The notes beneath the pieces are model-generated. The model searched no databases. It had not been told where the DNA came from and saw nothing but the letters and a program-made list of their open reading frames with translations. DNA of 64,000 bases from Helianthus annuus (Eukaryota > Streptophyta > Magnoliopsida > Asterales > Asteraceae), in NCBI RefSeq assembly GCF_002127325.2, contig NC_035435.2, positions 126,206,526-126,270,525 on the forward strand, written 5' to 3'. The position numbers and the translations under genes are program-made. Shown here in pieces: positions 21,981 to 32,874 of this stretch; within the stretch, counting starts at the first letter, position 1, and each line of letters starts with the position of its first letter.

Positions 21981-22735
21981 TGTAGGTCCACTCGGAGGAT
22001 CAAGATAAACCTACTCCCTTGTTGTGTAACACACACACGAGTGCGGAATCCAAGTGTGTATGAAAACCTAGCCAAGAACACACAAACACAAGAAAGATTT
22101 CAAAGTTAAAGCTCAAATGTATTCAACCAGTAGAGTTTTGTTACAAAGATAATACAAGAAAAGCCCCCAACTTTAACTTTACTGGGTGTGCTCTGTGTGA
22201 ACTGTGTCACCTAAGTCTGATATATATAGCCAAAATGCCCAGCTACCTCACGAAACTTGTATATGGGCCACGAAAGATGTTAGGCCCACTAAGCATTGAG
22301 TCTTTCGTCCATGTATCTACGAAGAATGAGTTTTTCATCCAAAACTCACGAAACAGATGGTTCTACGTCGGATGTCAGACCCAATAAATCAAATGGTTCT
22401 TCGTGAGATGTCAGGCCCAATAAACGTGACCAAGGCCCACGAAATACTGGATTTTTCGTGGACATCTCAAGGAATCACAAAGGTCATGAAGGATTGTATT
22501 ATTCGAGGACATGCATCATCTTCGTGAGTTCCAACATGGGCACGTTCTTCTTGACTTTTTATCATGCAAAGAGACATCATGATGTGTCATCGTGATATCA
22601 TCATCCTTCAAACGGATCGCTCGTGGCTCTTCATGCTTCGAGTGTCGTTCTCTGGGGCGCACGACGGTGGAATGTTGCGACGTCAGTCTTGAACCGAACC
22701 GAACCGAGCCACATCTACACAAAATTAAATCAACA
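21981..22735 (-). repeat. 5' LTR of the SIRE-like element
   Basis: 755 bp, TGTAGGTCC to TCAACA. The TATA box is GCTATATATATCAG on the minus strand (about 22,218-22,231). It preserves the empty site of the MITE found in the other LTR. Confidence 0.85.
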
Positions 22736-22740
22736 AATTC

Positions 22741-23901
22741 TTTCTCATTCTCATTCTATTCCAAATAACCCGTTCATCACGAATTAATATGGAACCTTAC
22801 TTTTGCTTTCTCATTCTAATTACAAAATGTCTTCTATAAATCCACTATTAGTCAATAGATTATACAACTAATAATTTCCATGAATTTGAGATACTAAATT
22901 TACAACTACAAGCATAAATAAGTTTGTAGGTAACGAACTTACCTCGTTCTTGAGCTTTTTGTTGTAATCCGAAACTTGCTCCTTCTTCTTTCGATCCTAC
23001 ACATAATCCATTCTTATTTAGATTATGTTGTTCATTTACATAATTACCACATTCATGTATCAATCGCATTCCTTAACATATTTCACTAGATAACAACTGT
23101 ATACTTTTCTTATACAATGTAAAACCTCCTAATTCATCCAAACATTACAAAACTTATCATTCAAGCATTTAGTCGAAGACTTTGTGTGCGTATAACATTT
23201 TAAGCACTATGTACATGTGTTATATGCATAACCTACTAGTTATCATCACAAATGATCAATTCAAGCAATTTCACATAGTTTCTTTGTCTACATTCAAGTT
23301 CATCTAACAATACTCTAGTATTTTATACATTCATACTTCCATTTCACATAAATTTCACTATCTTAAAATCACTATAATCTTATCATACAACTAGCACAAG
23401 TGGGTTTTACTTCAATCTTTCAATACAATCAAATTCAAGCATGATTCACATTCTACATGATGATATTAACTCATACATAAATTCAGATTCATAAAATTTT
23501 CACGGATTGATCTAAACCCACTTGTCAAGAAGCATCAAAACACAAATTTAACTTACCTTATGTTCAATGCACTTAGATTAAAGACTAACCCGATTCTTGC
23601 ATTCGATTTTTGTTCTAAACCATGTTTAATTTCTGAATTCTTGTGTTGAATTGAACGAGAAGGGTTTCTCCTTCTTCTCCTCCCTTTCTCGCGACCCACA
23701 CCTCACACACAAACACTGGACTTTCATTTTCTTTGTTTAATTATAACATTTACACATTCAGCCCTTGAAGTTACTTTTGTAGTCATTTTAGCAAAATTTT
23801 CATTCTTTATAAACTTCCATCATATTATTTAAACTTAATTAATTAATTAATTTAAACATTTAAACACAAGGTAATCTATTATGCATTTTTGGGGTGTTAC
23901 A
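22741..23901 (-). repeat. Probable gypsy LTR segment, minus orientation
   Basis: Ends at 23901 with TTTTTGGGGTGTTACA; on the minus strand this is the usual TGTAACACCCC start. Contains a C/T-rich GAGAAGGGTTTCTCCTTC stretch and no ORF of value. The other end was not located, so neither length nor duplication is known. The stretch 23902-24178 after it shows nothing. Confidence 0.45.
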
Positions 23902-24186
23902 AAATAAGAGAGAAAAACTGAGGTGGTGATCTTTGAGGTAACTTCTTGATTATACCCTCCCAATTACTCGAGTTAATAACCAAAATTCAAATATCATGAA
24001 TCAACATATCTTTTAAAAAAATGTTCTAGAAACAGGATGTTTTCTTTAAAGAATTTATTACTTTTTACTAAAATATATATCAATATATGCATAAAATATA
24101 CAAAATAAAAACAACAATACATAAATAATAAACTAATTTCATTAAAAGAAGATATTTTACACATAAAACTAGGCAGTGGTAATGGG

Positions 24187-24905
24187 GTGTTCAGAAAAAA
24201 ATGTAACCAAATAAAAACCGTAAATCGAATCATAATCGTAAGCGAATAAGCCGATCCGAACAATGAATTTGGTTTTTGGTTTGATTTCTAACCGAAACCG
24301 AATTGTGAATATGGTTTCTGGTTCGGTTTTTGGATCCACGTTTTTTTATTTGGTTTATTCGGTTTATTTGGATAACCGAATAAACCTTCAGTTTAATTAA
24401 TTATCAAATAAAAATAATAATGTTAAATAAACTATATACAGTTTATTAGCCCAAAATACTAAGTCTAATATCAAAGTATATGTATCCCCATGGTTTGAAG
24501 ATTATTTATATTTTGTGCCATTAAACTTGTTGACTATTTATAGTTCTACGATCTATGTTTTGAAGTTTTAACTTTGTGGTTGTGTGTACGACTATTTTAT
24601 GGATATGTTTGTTTTATTTTGCTATGTCTTTTATTTATATATTTTAGGTTTAAATTAGTTGTTGAATTGATGTTCGGAAGTTAGAACACAAACATAGATA
24701 CTCTTAAGTATAATTTGGTTAAATTTGCTTGAATTTGGTTTATTTGGTTTCTAACCGAAACCAAACCGAATTGAATTTGGTTTGGTTTGGTTTGGTTCGG
24801 TTTGCATATTCCTAATTTGGTTTGGTTTGGTTTTTGGTTTGGGGTATAGAATTTGAAAACCGAATAAACTAAATAAACCATAAACCGAACCGATGAACAC
24901 CCCTA
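24187..24905. mobile_element. hAT-type non-autonomous element with AACCGAA arrays
   Basis: Flanked by perfect 8-bp repeats GTAATGGG (24179-24186 and 24906-24913). The right end is TGAACACCCCTA; the left end GTGTTCA lacks the first bases (TAGGG) of the inverted repeat, which overlap the duplication. Many AACCGAA / TTCGGTT and TTTGGTTT words occur near both ends, in opposite orientations, so the ends can pair. Confidence 0.6.
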
Positions 24906-24913
24906 GTAATGGG

Positions 24914-25279
24914 ATCATTTGACATCCTCTATATATGAATCGTACAAGGGTATACGAGTCGTATATGGACACCTCACCCAACAAACACTGCCATGTTCAC
25001 ATCAATGTCTTTATGTCATGTATGCGACTCGTCTATCTTTAACATGAGTCATATAGCCTTTCTCGTATGGGCATCGTATGGGTAAATACGAGATTCTATA
25101 CGACTCGTATGAGCTTATATGAGTCGTATATTTTTTTTTATAAATTTAACGAAATATATAACTTGACATTAGATTCCTCGTTATGCGCGCCAATTATGTG
25201 ATACGACGTCACATTCCTCTTACGTGTGCCAATTATTTGACACGACGTAAGATTCCATCAAAACTCACAATATAAACTG
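24914..25279. other. Intergenic DNA with inverted ATACGAGTCGTAT words
   Basis: No gene. ATACGAGTCGTAT-like words occur on both strands between 24,935 and 25,130. A 45-bp imperfect direct repeat follows at 25,165-25,250 (ATTCCTC.TTA.G.GCCAATTAT..GA.ACGACGT). Confidence 0.5.
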
Positions 25280-25390
25280 TTGTATCATTATTCATGTATC
25301 ATTCAATTTTATTCGTTTAAGTTTCTATATTCAAATTTTCTAGGTCCGCCACTGGCTATGTCATTGTGGGACAACTATTTGTTTGACAGT

Positions 25391-25590
25391 GAATTTCTAA
25401 CGAGTTTGGGAAGTATGAAACCAATTAGGATTTTGTATATGGCGGTGAATATGCTAACGAGTATGGGGCGTATGAAACCAATCAGAAGTTCGTGTCTGAC
25501 GGTGAAAATCTTAACCATGTCGTTGTGTATGAAACCAATCAAGGAAACATCTGTTAACGTATTTGTCATTGGCTTTATAGGAGTTTGCGT
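25391..25590. repeat. 57-bp tandem repeat, about three units
   Basis: Units at 25391, 25447 and 25504 share TATGAAACCAAT and GT(C/A)T(G/A)(A/T)(C/G)GGTGAA. In one plus frame each encodes a 19-residue Y-E-T-N-Q unit (NEFGKYETN, NEYGAYETNQ, NHVVVYETNQ), perhaps the tail of a decayed CACTA protein. Confidence 0.55.
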
Positions 25591-25622
25591 CTGACGATCA
25601 AAGACTTAACCATGTGGAGAAC

Positions 25623-26402
25623 ACACTCGATGCGGCAGGTCAATCTGTTTGCCTGCATGATTTCCACCAATTTGCCAATTGTTTGCTTAAATTTATCTAA
25701 AGAGAGAAATACCTATGCAGGTTTTCATTGCTTGTGCTGTAAGTAAAGGCCACATGACCCTTTTCGTTAATTCTGATTTCTTGATTCTATTTATTGGTTG
25801 TTTTGTAGATTGAAAAGTTGAACTTAGTTATCAAGGAGCTCGTTAAGGAAAAGGATGAAGAAAAACAAAGGTTCAATGGAATTATTGCGAGGTTGTTGGC
25901 TGAAAAAGAAAAGGATAAGGTGGATAAATGGTGGCAAGATCGGTGGCTAAATGGTATCAAAACTTGCAAAAACCAGTGGCTAAATCGTGGCAATATCGGT
26001 GGCTAAATGGTATGAAAAAGCGTCACAACTCGGTGCAAATTGTGTAAAAAATGGTGGCTAAATGGTGGCAATATCGGGGGCTAAATGATATCAAAACGTG
26101 CTAAAACCGGTGGCTAAATTGTGGCAATATCGGTGGCTAAATGGTATGAAAACGCGTCACAACTCGGTGGCAAACATGGTGGAGCGTAGCAAGCATGAAG
26201 CGGTGGCAAATAATTTTGACTAGTTTTGTGGTGGCAAGAATTTGGTAGCAAAATATAAAAATGGTGGCTATTTGGTGGCATTAGGGCAATTGACACGGGT
26301 GTTTTTGTCACCGTATTTTCAATGGCAAACGGGTGACAACAAGGAAATTGCTACTGTTTTGTGACTTAAAATTACATGGCAGAACCATGTTTTCTAGTAG
26401 TG
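25623..26402 (+). mobile_element. 3' end of a CACTA element
   Basis: The end at 26402 is ..CCATGTTTTCTAGTAGTG, the inverted form of CACTACTAGAAAACATGG. It is preceded by subterminal repeats (GGTGGCTAAATGGTAT, GGTGGCAATATCGG, CGTCACAACTCGGTG) in two copies of a block of about 120 bp (25,923-26,030 and 26,051-26,170). At 25,808-25,915 a frame encodes a charged helix, LNLVIKELVKEKDEEKQRF then IARLLAEKEKDK, like the C-terminal coiled coil of CACTA-associated proteins. I found no left end. Confidence 0.6.
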
Positions 26403-26483
26403 AAAAAATCGATTCCATGGTATGATACGATTGAAGTCGTGTGAAGCAAAGTCATGTGAAGCAAATCAATAAGTACTTGTTGA

Positions 26484-26913
26484 TAGGGCTATCATAAGAG
26501 GTTATACGTGACGCAATAAGACATGATACGACACCACACGATGACCTGAGATGCTAGACACAGACACAACACGATAACTAATCGTGTAATTTTTTATAAA
26601 CATGAACATGGCCTGTTTAGAAACAATAATTCTCAAAAGTTTGTAAAAGTCCTAACTCTTAACAAAATAATCCTTAACATATTACTCCTTAGGTATTTTA
26701 AAACAAAAATCCATAAAGTCAAGTAATAACATCCATTACAAATATAAACAGGTCAATAACAAGTCGCTAACAGGTTAACTGATCTTTAACCTAAACAGGC
26801 ACGAAGTTTGTCATGCCCTACCAATATCGGCCTGTTGTTTAAGACATGAAACATGTTAAAAACGTACCATTTTGTGTCGTGTTAACATGTAGGTGTATAA
26901 AATTATAGCCCTA
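26484..26913. mobile_element. hAT-type MITE, 430 bp
   Basis: Ends TAGGGCTAT and, inverted, ATAGCCCTA. Flanks CTTGTTGA (26476-26483) and CTTGTGGA (26914-26921) agree at 7 of 8 positions. Shares its terminal TAGGGCT with the element at 45406. The stretch 26922-27161 holds nothing I recognise. Confidence 0.7.
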
Positions 26914-27401
26914 CTTGTGGAGCAATAAGTATTAATTAAATACGAGCAGCAAATGAAAATATAAAACTCAAATCAAAAGTTAAAGGGGTGATTGTTGGCG
27001 CACTTTAATAATTTTTTGATCGGGGTCTTAAAGTGGCATGAATTGTTGGTTTAGTCAATAGTTAAAGTTTAAATGTAGAATTGTAAGTATTAAAAAGTTT
27101 ATGTATTTGTATATTGTAAAATTGTCGGTATGTTAATAATAAACAATACAAACAATGTCTATTAGACCATGTGTAGTGGTATATGAGTTTCAAGCCCCTT
27201 CGTTGGGCATGATCTGACATGTGGCACTCTAGTCAACATAGGGCTTTATGGGGCTTGAAGGTAAAATGGGTGTAGCGGTATAATGCCCCATGCAATGATT
27301 ACCCAATTATTATTTTTTTTGAAAATTAAAACAAATAATATTTCATTAAACAAATAAAAATTACATAAATACTAAAACATAAACAAATAATACTATTCGA
27401 C

Positions 27402-28883
27402 TTAATTTTCATCTTCGCTTTCAGCGTACTCGTCTTCATTTTCGCCTTCCTCGTCATCTTCGCCTTCTTCTTCACCCTCGTTAACCGACCATGCATGTTG
27501 GACCAAATCCATCGCTAACCTAGAATGTGCTGATTGGGAACACATTTCATTCGCATTGTTCACTCTTTCATTCATTGTTGCTTGCGGCTTTTCAAGAACA
27601 GCCTCCTCCGGTATATAATTTTGACATATCGATTTTGCTTTGTCTTCTAATATCATATTATATATTATGCATGATTATACAAGCATATATAACATCTCTC
27701 ATATTTTCTTTGGTCCATGCATGACAAGGATTTCTTAGATAATGTTAACACTGTTGAAGAACCCCAAAGCATCTCTCAATATCCTTTCGAGCAGACTCTT
27801 GAACTTTCTTAAAATATGTTTTTTTTTTTATCGAAAGGGTTCCTAAACGTCTTCATGATAATCGAATACTTCGGATATATTCTATCATCGAGATAGTATT
27901 TGTGTGGGTAGTAGTTTCCGTTAGCATAAAAGGATGCCTTTGGCGCTCTACTAGAAATGAAATCCTCTATCAATGGTGATTGTTCGAAAACGTTTATGTC
28001 ATTACATAACCCCACGACACCAAAGTAAGCCGACCAAACCCAAAGCTCGTGTGAGGCAATTGCTTGAAGAATAACCCTCGTTCCTTTTTGGTCAACCCGG
28101 GTGTGTTGACCTCGTCATGCAGTTGGACAATTATACCATTACCAATGACGACAATCTAAACTCCCAATCATGCCTGGTAAACCATGTTCATTAGAATGCA
28201 CCTCGTAAATTTGTTGTAGATCGTACCAAGTGGATTTTCTCAGATAACGCGTGCCGTACAAATTTATTATTCCTTTAAAAAAAGAAATTATATACTATTA
28301 AAGTAACTAAAAAATATGAAAAAAAATGTAATTTCTAAAAGATCATGGTGTACCGTGACAAAAATGTTTCAAGGTATCGCATGTTATTTTCTCAGCCATC
28401 TTTAAATACTCGTCATCTTTAAATACTCGTCATTGATGTTCGTTGTGTTGTGTTTTCGTACGCAAGTAGGCATAGCGCTGAAGTACACTTATGAATAGCA
28501 GTAAATCCAAGCGTCCATCTCGGATCCGGTTTTTGCTTAAAGTATTCAAACTTGTCTTCCAACTCTCCGGCAATGCGTAGAAATAAACGTTTACTCATTC
28601 AGAAACGACGACTAAAAACATTGGGGTTTGGATAAGTCGGCGCTTCGTTAAAGTAATCTTTCATCAAGCGAGCGTTTGCCGATAGTCGGTCTCGTTCCAC
28701 GTACTCTTTTGGTAAAATATGGCGTGAAGGGCAACTAACGTGTTTCATATACCGTGCCGCTAGTTGACACACACTTGTAACCGCCTCTTGCTCGACCTCC
28801 TCGTCGGTCGACTCACCGGCGTCGGCTAGAAACTTTTTGTAATAATAATTGGCTCTGGATGACAAAGACGCGGGAGAATCCAT
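27402..28883 (-). pseudogene. PIF/Harbinger transposase (DDE_Tnp_4 family)
   Basis: Starts at 28883 (MDSPASLSSRANYYYKKFL). Family blocks in order: RDRLSANARLMKDYFNEAP, F-S-R-R-F then a TGA (28599-28601) where the family has Arg, then in the same frame MSKRLFLRIAGELEDKFEYF and GFTAIHKCTSALCLLAYEN. A short duplication breaks the frame near 28,420. A probable intron (GTACACC..TTTAAAG, about 28,270-28,380) precedes INLYGTRYLRKST. The DDE core shows MIGSLDCRHW and GLCNDINVFEQSPL; ESARKDIERCFGVLQ gives the third acidic residue. The C-terminus (27,656-27,402) is Glu/Asp-rich. Several lesions; not functional. Confidence 0.85.
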
Positions 28884-29299
28884 TTTTGTAGGAGAAGGTG
28901 TGGAGTTGGGTTTAATTTTTGTGGTATATGGATTTTTAGTGTTAATGTATTGTGATTGTGTGTGTATATATGGAATTTGAATTAAAAAAATAATAATAAG
29001 GGAAAATTACCAAATTAGCCAAGAATATAGGTTGACCACCAATTTAGCCATCTGATGCATCCTTGGAGCAGGGCATCCACCATTTAATGCGTCCGCCAAT
29101 GGTGACTTGACACGTGGCAAAAGTTAGTTGATAGGTCAGCCGCCGACGCATCCGGGCCAAAAAGTATGCTGATGCGTCCGGCTTAGCTGCATCCAGATGC
29201 AAATGGCTGGCTCGGCTGTGGCTCGTTGAGTGGCTCCTTGGAGGAGCTGTTAGACGCATGGTGGCGCATTGGGATCTGTTCGACGCATGGTGGCGCATG

Positions 29300-30028
29300 A
29301 GGGCATCGGTTTCCGTGATTTTCTTTTTCTTTTTTATATTTCACATATTCATTTACATTTTTTTTTATTTCAATTCCTTCCTACTATATATATAATGAAA
29401 AAAATCAGATATATTTCAAAATTTTCTCTCCAAACCAACTGATTTATAAAAGTCTTTATAAAATGCTTATGTCAATGTATCCGCCTTTTGATACTCTCCA
29501 AATAAAAATGAAGATGTTTAACAGTGTTGAAGATGACGTTTTCCTGAGCTTTAGAAGTCCTAGTGTTTATGGGTGACGGGACCTGCCACTAGTGACGGAA
29601 GTGATCGTCGTTGCCATTTATTGTAGGGGGTTTAACGAAGAAATGCGAAGAACTCACCTACAACGGGAACGTTGGATCACTTCGTGTTATCGGATTTCCC
29701 CGTCCACGTCCTCTACCGCTCCTCCAAAGCCAACAAATTGTTCAAAAACAAAGAGGAATTGGAGACCGAGCTTTGTGGAGGAATTGGATCACTTCGTGTT
29801 ATTGCCTAAAAAAATATATTTTTTATTATTTTTTTGGTTTATTTTGGTTTATTTTGTAATTTATTTTAATTCTGTAATTTATTTTTTTGGTTTATTTTGG
29901 TTTGTTTTTTTATTAGGTTTAATTGTTGAGTAAATAAAAAGTTGTATGTTTTTTTTTATTTAACATTATTATCCATATCTCCATCTATATATTTAAAATT
30001 TGGTAACTAGTATATCACTTTAGAAGAG
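29300..30028 (+). other. MULE interior left of the Pro/Cys ORF; possible captured fragment
   Basis: AT-rich ends with a higher-complexity piece at about 29,520-29,800. Overlapping short plus-strand frames occur but none has a domain I recognise. GGATCACTTCGTGTTAT occurs twice (29,673 and 29,787), so part is duplicated. Capture of host sequence by the MULE is possible but unproven. Confidence 0.3.
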
Positions 30029-30496
30029 ATGGGTGGTGGTGAATTTGAAGAATTTGAACCATCGGGTGATTGCAACCCACCACCATGCTACCCTTCATCG
30101 CCACCAGCCTACTGTGCACCGCCAGCAGGCTGCCGTTCACCGCCAGCAGGCTGCCGTGCACCGCCAGTAGGCTGCCGTGCACCGCCAGCAGGCTGCCGTG
30201 CACCGCCACAACCCCACTGTACACCGCCACCAAACCACTATACACCGCCACCAGGCTGCCGTGCAATGCCACCAGGCTACCGTGCACTGCCACCACCCCG
30301 TTTAAATCCTAATTTATTCAACCCGCCGCCTGTGAATACCGATGATGAGTGGGACGGTATCACCGATGAAGAAGCAAGCTTTGCTTACGATTGTGTCATG
30401 GCAGAACTCCAGTTTTCGTGTTTGCGAGTTGGTGGTAGTCAGTCAAACTACATGGATTGTGGGAAGCCCAAGAAAAGTGACCAACGTTTAAATTAG
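30029..30496 (+). CDS. Hypothetical Cys/Pro-repeat protein inside the MULE
   Basis: 155 codons, ATG 30029. The N-terminus MGGGEFEEFEPSGDCNPP is acidic, followed by repeated 7-residue units of the PPAGCRA type encoded by a 21-bp repeat (about 30,117-30,300), then an acidic non-repetitive tail with TDDEWDGITDEEASFAYD. No signal peptide or membrane segment is visible. I do not recognise the family. It is convergent with the transposase gene, as mudrB is to mudrA in maize MuDR, but I see no similarity claim to make. The repeat also leaves long open frames on other strands, so coding status is uncertain; the non-repetitive tail staying open is mild support. Confidence 0.4.
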   Translation: MGGGEFEEFEPSGDCNPPPCYPSSPPAYCAPPAGCRSPPAGCRAPPVGCRAPPAGCRAPPQPHCTPPPNHYTPPPGCRAMPPGYRALPPPRLNPNLFNPPPVNTDDEWDGITDEEASFAYDCVMAELQFSCLRVGGSQSNYMDCGKPKKSDQRLN

Positions 30497-30919
30497 AGAA
30501 ATAGTTATTAATAGTAGAATGTATGTTAATGGTATTATGTAAATATCTTATCAAAAAGTAGTCCAAATTTAAGGTGAATAAAAAACAAATTTTATATTTT
30601 ATATACAATTCAGTAATTTCTTATGAATACACATAAATATATGAATCTGATTTTTTAAAAAAAACATGCAAATATTTTCTAAATTTTATATATTAAAATG
30701 TTAATATGTTATTAAAGAAATTCATATTTTAGGTGATTTGTTATAAAAGAGAAATGAAAAACAAATTTTATATAAAATTTAGCAATTAAATCATATTTTG
30801 TGATTTTGTTATTTTTATAGTATTAATTAAATTATATTTATAAAGGAATTATTACATAAAGAACAGAAAGTAAAACGATCATGAAGGTAAATTAAAAAGG
30901 CCAAATTAAAAATTACATA
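30497..30919. other. AT-rich spacer between the convergent MULE ORFs
   Basis: About 420 bp, very AT-rich, with AACAAATTTTATAT repeated at about 30,585 and 30,760. No gene. Confidence 0.5.
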
Positions 30920-32575
30920 TTAAACTAGGTTAGGACGTGGTAAACAACGCCAGAAATACAAATTATCTGCCATGAACCTTCTATATGACTTCATTTTTTG
31001 ATTGATGTCACCGGTGAGATTTATCGGTTTATCCGTAACGAGATGCTCCATCAGCATACATAATCTTGGAACAGCAGCACATAGCGCGTCGAATGATTCT
31101 TGAAAATCGGATATCCGGTAAGATTTGCAAGTCTTCCACCAAAGACTCTCATGTTCCTTTTTTTTGACGGTAATCGAAGGTTGACCATCAAATGACGACA
31201 ACATAACCCGTGAAAGCTTCTTGGAAACACCACCCGTACGGCTAATTGTATAGAAGCTGCCCGGTCAGAAATGATTGCCAAATCTGGATGCTCGCCGATG
31301 CATTCTTTAAGTTTTGAAAGGAACCACGTCCACGACTCACCGTCTTCAGATTTACCAATGCCATAACCAATAGGCAAAATCTGATTGTTTCCGTCCATGC
31401 CAACAGCCAAAAACATTGTTCCTTTAAATTCACCCTTCAAGTGGGCCGCATCTATGATGATAAGCGGTCTTAAATTACGGACAAAGCTCCGAATCTGAAA
31501 GCAATACGATAATGTTAGATTTTTGGGGAAAAATTTATTTATTGATTTATTTATTTATAGTCTTTCACTTACCACCGCACCTATGGCCACAAATAACATT
31601 TCAAAACGACTTTCAGAATCAGTGCGTATGTGTGTCACTGTTCCTGGATTAACCTTCTCCAAGTTATAACAATAGACGGGAAGTTCCGCAAAAGAACTTG
31701 ACGAACTACCTTGCAAAAGTTGTAATGCGTTACATTTCCCACGCCACGCTTGCATATACGATAAATTGACTTTTTCTTTAATCCTAAAATCCTTTACAAT
31801 TCCGGTCGAACGGTATATCCGTCCAAAATCTTTAAATTGTTCTATTAATAAGCTACCCACCACCATTGGGTTTGCTTGTCGCATATGTGGATATGTTTGC
31901 GTCTTAGAACATGTATGTGTGTTGTTAAAATGTTTTATGTAAAAAACATCACAAGATTCCCGACTCGCTGCCTTGAAATTCCACTGGCAATTCTCATCAA
32001 TACAAGATACTTCGTAACGAGTTTTGGATGATCTGTCTACTTTATACGAAAAACTTTCGGAAAGACACAATTTTCCTATTTCTATTTTCATTTCCTGTTT
32101 GTTACGGAAAATATAACCTATGTAAAACTGGCTTTTATTTTCAAGGGGACAATTAACATTATCAGTAACTCCAGATTTATATGATGCGTTACATTCAACT
32201 TCAGGAAAAACATTTACGTTAAGATCAGGACATTTAAAAAAATTGGAAGAACCCACAGATAAACCAACTTGTTCTTGCACCACATATAATTTAAATAACT
32301 CAAGAGGGTTTTTTTCCCCAATATTGGAAAAAAAAAGTAAGATCGGAATCATCAACTATATCAATGGGATCGCTAAAACTTGACATTTTGTAAGATACAC
32401 GTGTGATGTTTTGAAGACCTGTTGACTCACTAAGATTTTTTAAAAATGTGTTATAAGAAATTGTAGTAGAAGTTTCAAAACCACGTCTAACAAAATTTGG
32501 TTGGACCACGTACTCTAGCCTCCCATCAACGACTTCCCACTTGCCACCACAGTAAACAACAAATCTGATTGCCAT
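30920..32575 (-). pseudogene. MULE transposase (MuDR family), nearly intact but frameshifted
   Basis: Starts at 32575 (MAIRFVVYCGGKWEVVDGRL). A PB1-like N-terminal part ends in VDDSDLTFFF, where a run of nine T (about 32,331-32,340) puts the frame off by one. The frame resumes as GEKNPLELFKLYVV and runs through the DNA-binding region (YEVSCIDENCQWNFKA, HTCSKTQ) to FVAIGAVV. A GTAAGT..TTTCAG intron of about 90 bp (31,575-31,498) leads to the MULE catalytic domain: LIIIDAAHLKGEFKGT, DGNNQILPIGYGIG, ESWTWFLSKLKECIG and IISDRAAS. A run of eight A near 31,165 shifts the frame before LWWKTCKSY. The end at 30920 is short: the third catalytic region and zinc knuckle usual in the family are not seen. 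Confidence 0.85.
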
Positions 32576-32874
32576 ATCAATAGAGAGAAAAAAAATATGA
32601 AGATGTATTTTTTGGTAACCTATAATCTAATTTAAAAATAGAAACGTGTATACTTTTATAATAAAAGATAATAAATAAAAACGGAAACTAATTTTTTTTG
32701 TCTAATGCGTCTCTCGACTCCTTGGGTAGACGTCCGTCAGTACTAAAGACGCATCAAAAAGCTGACAAATGGATGCTTCTTCTAGACGCATTAATAAACG
32801 TGTTTAGACGCATAAATAAACGTGTTAAGACGCATCCAAAGCATACAGTGACTGACAATGGAAGAAGCATTCAA

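Larger units (their letters stand above)
9353..22735 (-). mobile_element. SIRE/Maximus-like Copia element, internally deleted and nested
   Basis: Bounded by LTRs TGTAGGTCC..(9353) and ..TCAACA (22735), with AATTT/AATTC flanks. The primer site TGGTATCAGAGCC lies on the minus strand next to the right LTR, so transcription runs right to left; the tract AGGGGGAGTT before the left LTR is the polypurine tract. Minus-strand gag, protease, part of RT and the end of RNase H are present; integrase and most of RT are missing. Without the nested insertion (13730-18062 plus duplication) and a MITE the element is about 8.9 kb. The long gag with zinc knuckle and coiled-coil tail supports the SIRE lineage. 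Confidence 0.8.

Noticed and set aside
8702..23901. Full-length gypsy LTR spanning the SIRE-like insertion
   Set aside because: No TG start with a 5-bp match to the bases after 23901 was found in 8702-9352.
2187..26402. One 24-kb CACTA element joining the ends at 2187 and 26402
   Set aside because: The termini lie in unrelated contexts, retroelements with their own duplications lie between, and 2187 has its own weak partner at 2944.
30015..30312. Minus-strand and second plus-strand repeat frames (VAVHGSL and CTASRLP units)
   Set aside because: The 21-bp repeat leaves several frames open; only one continues into a non-repetitive acidic tail.
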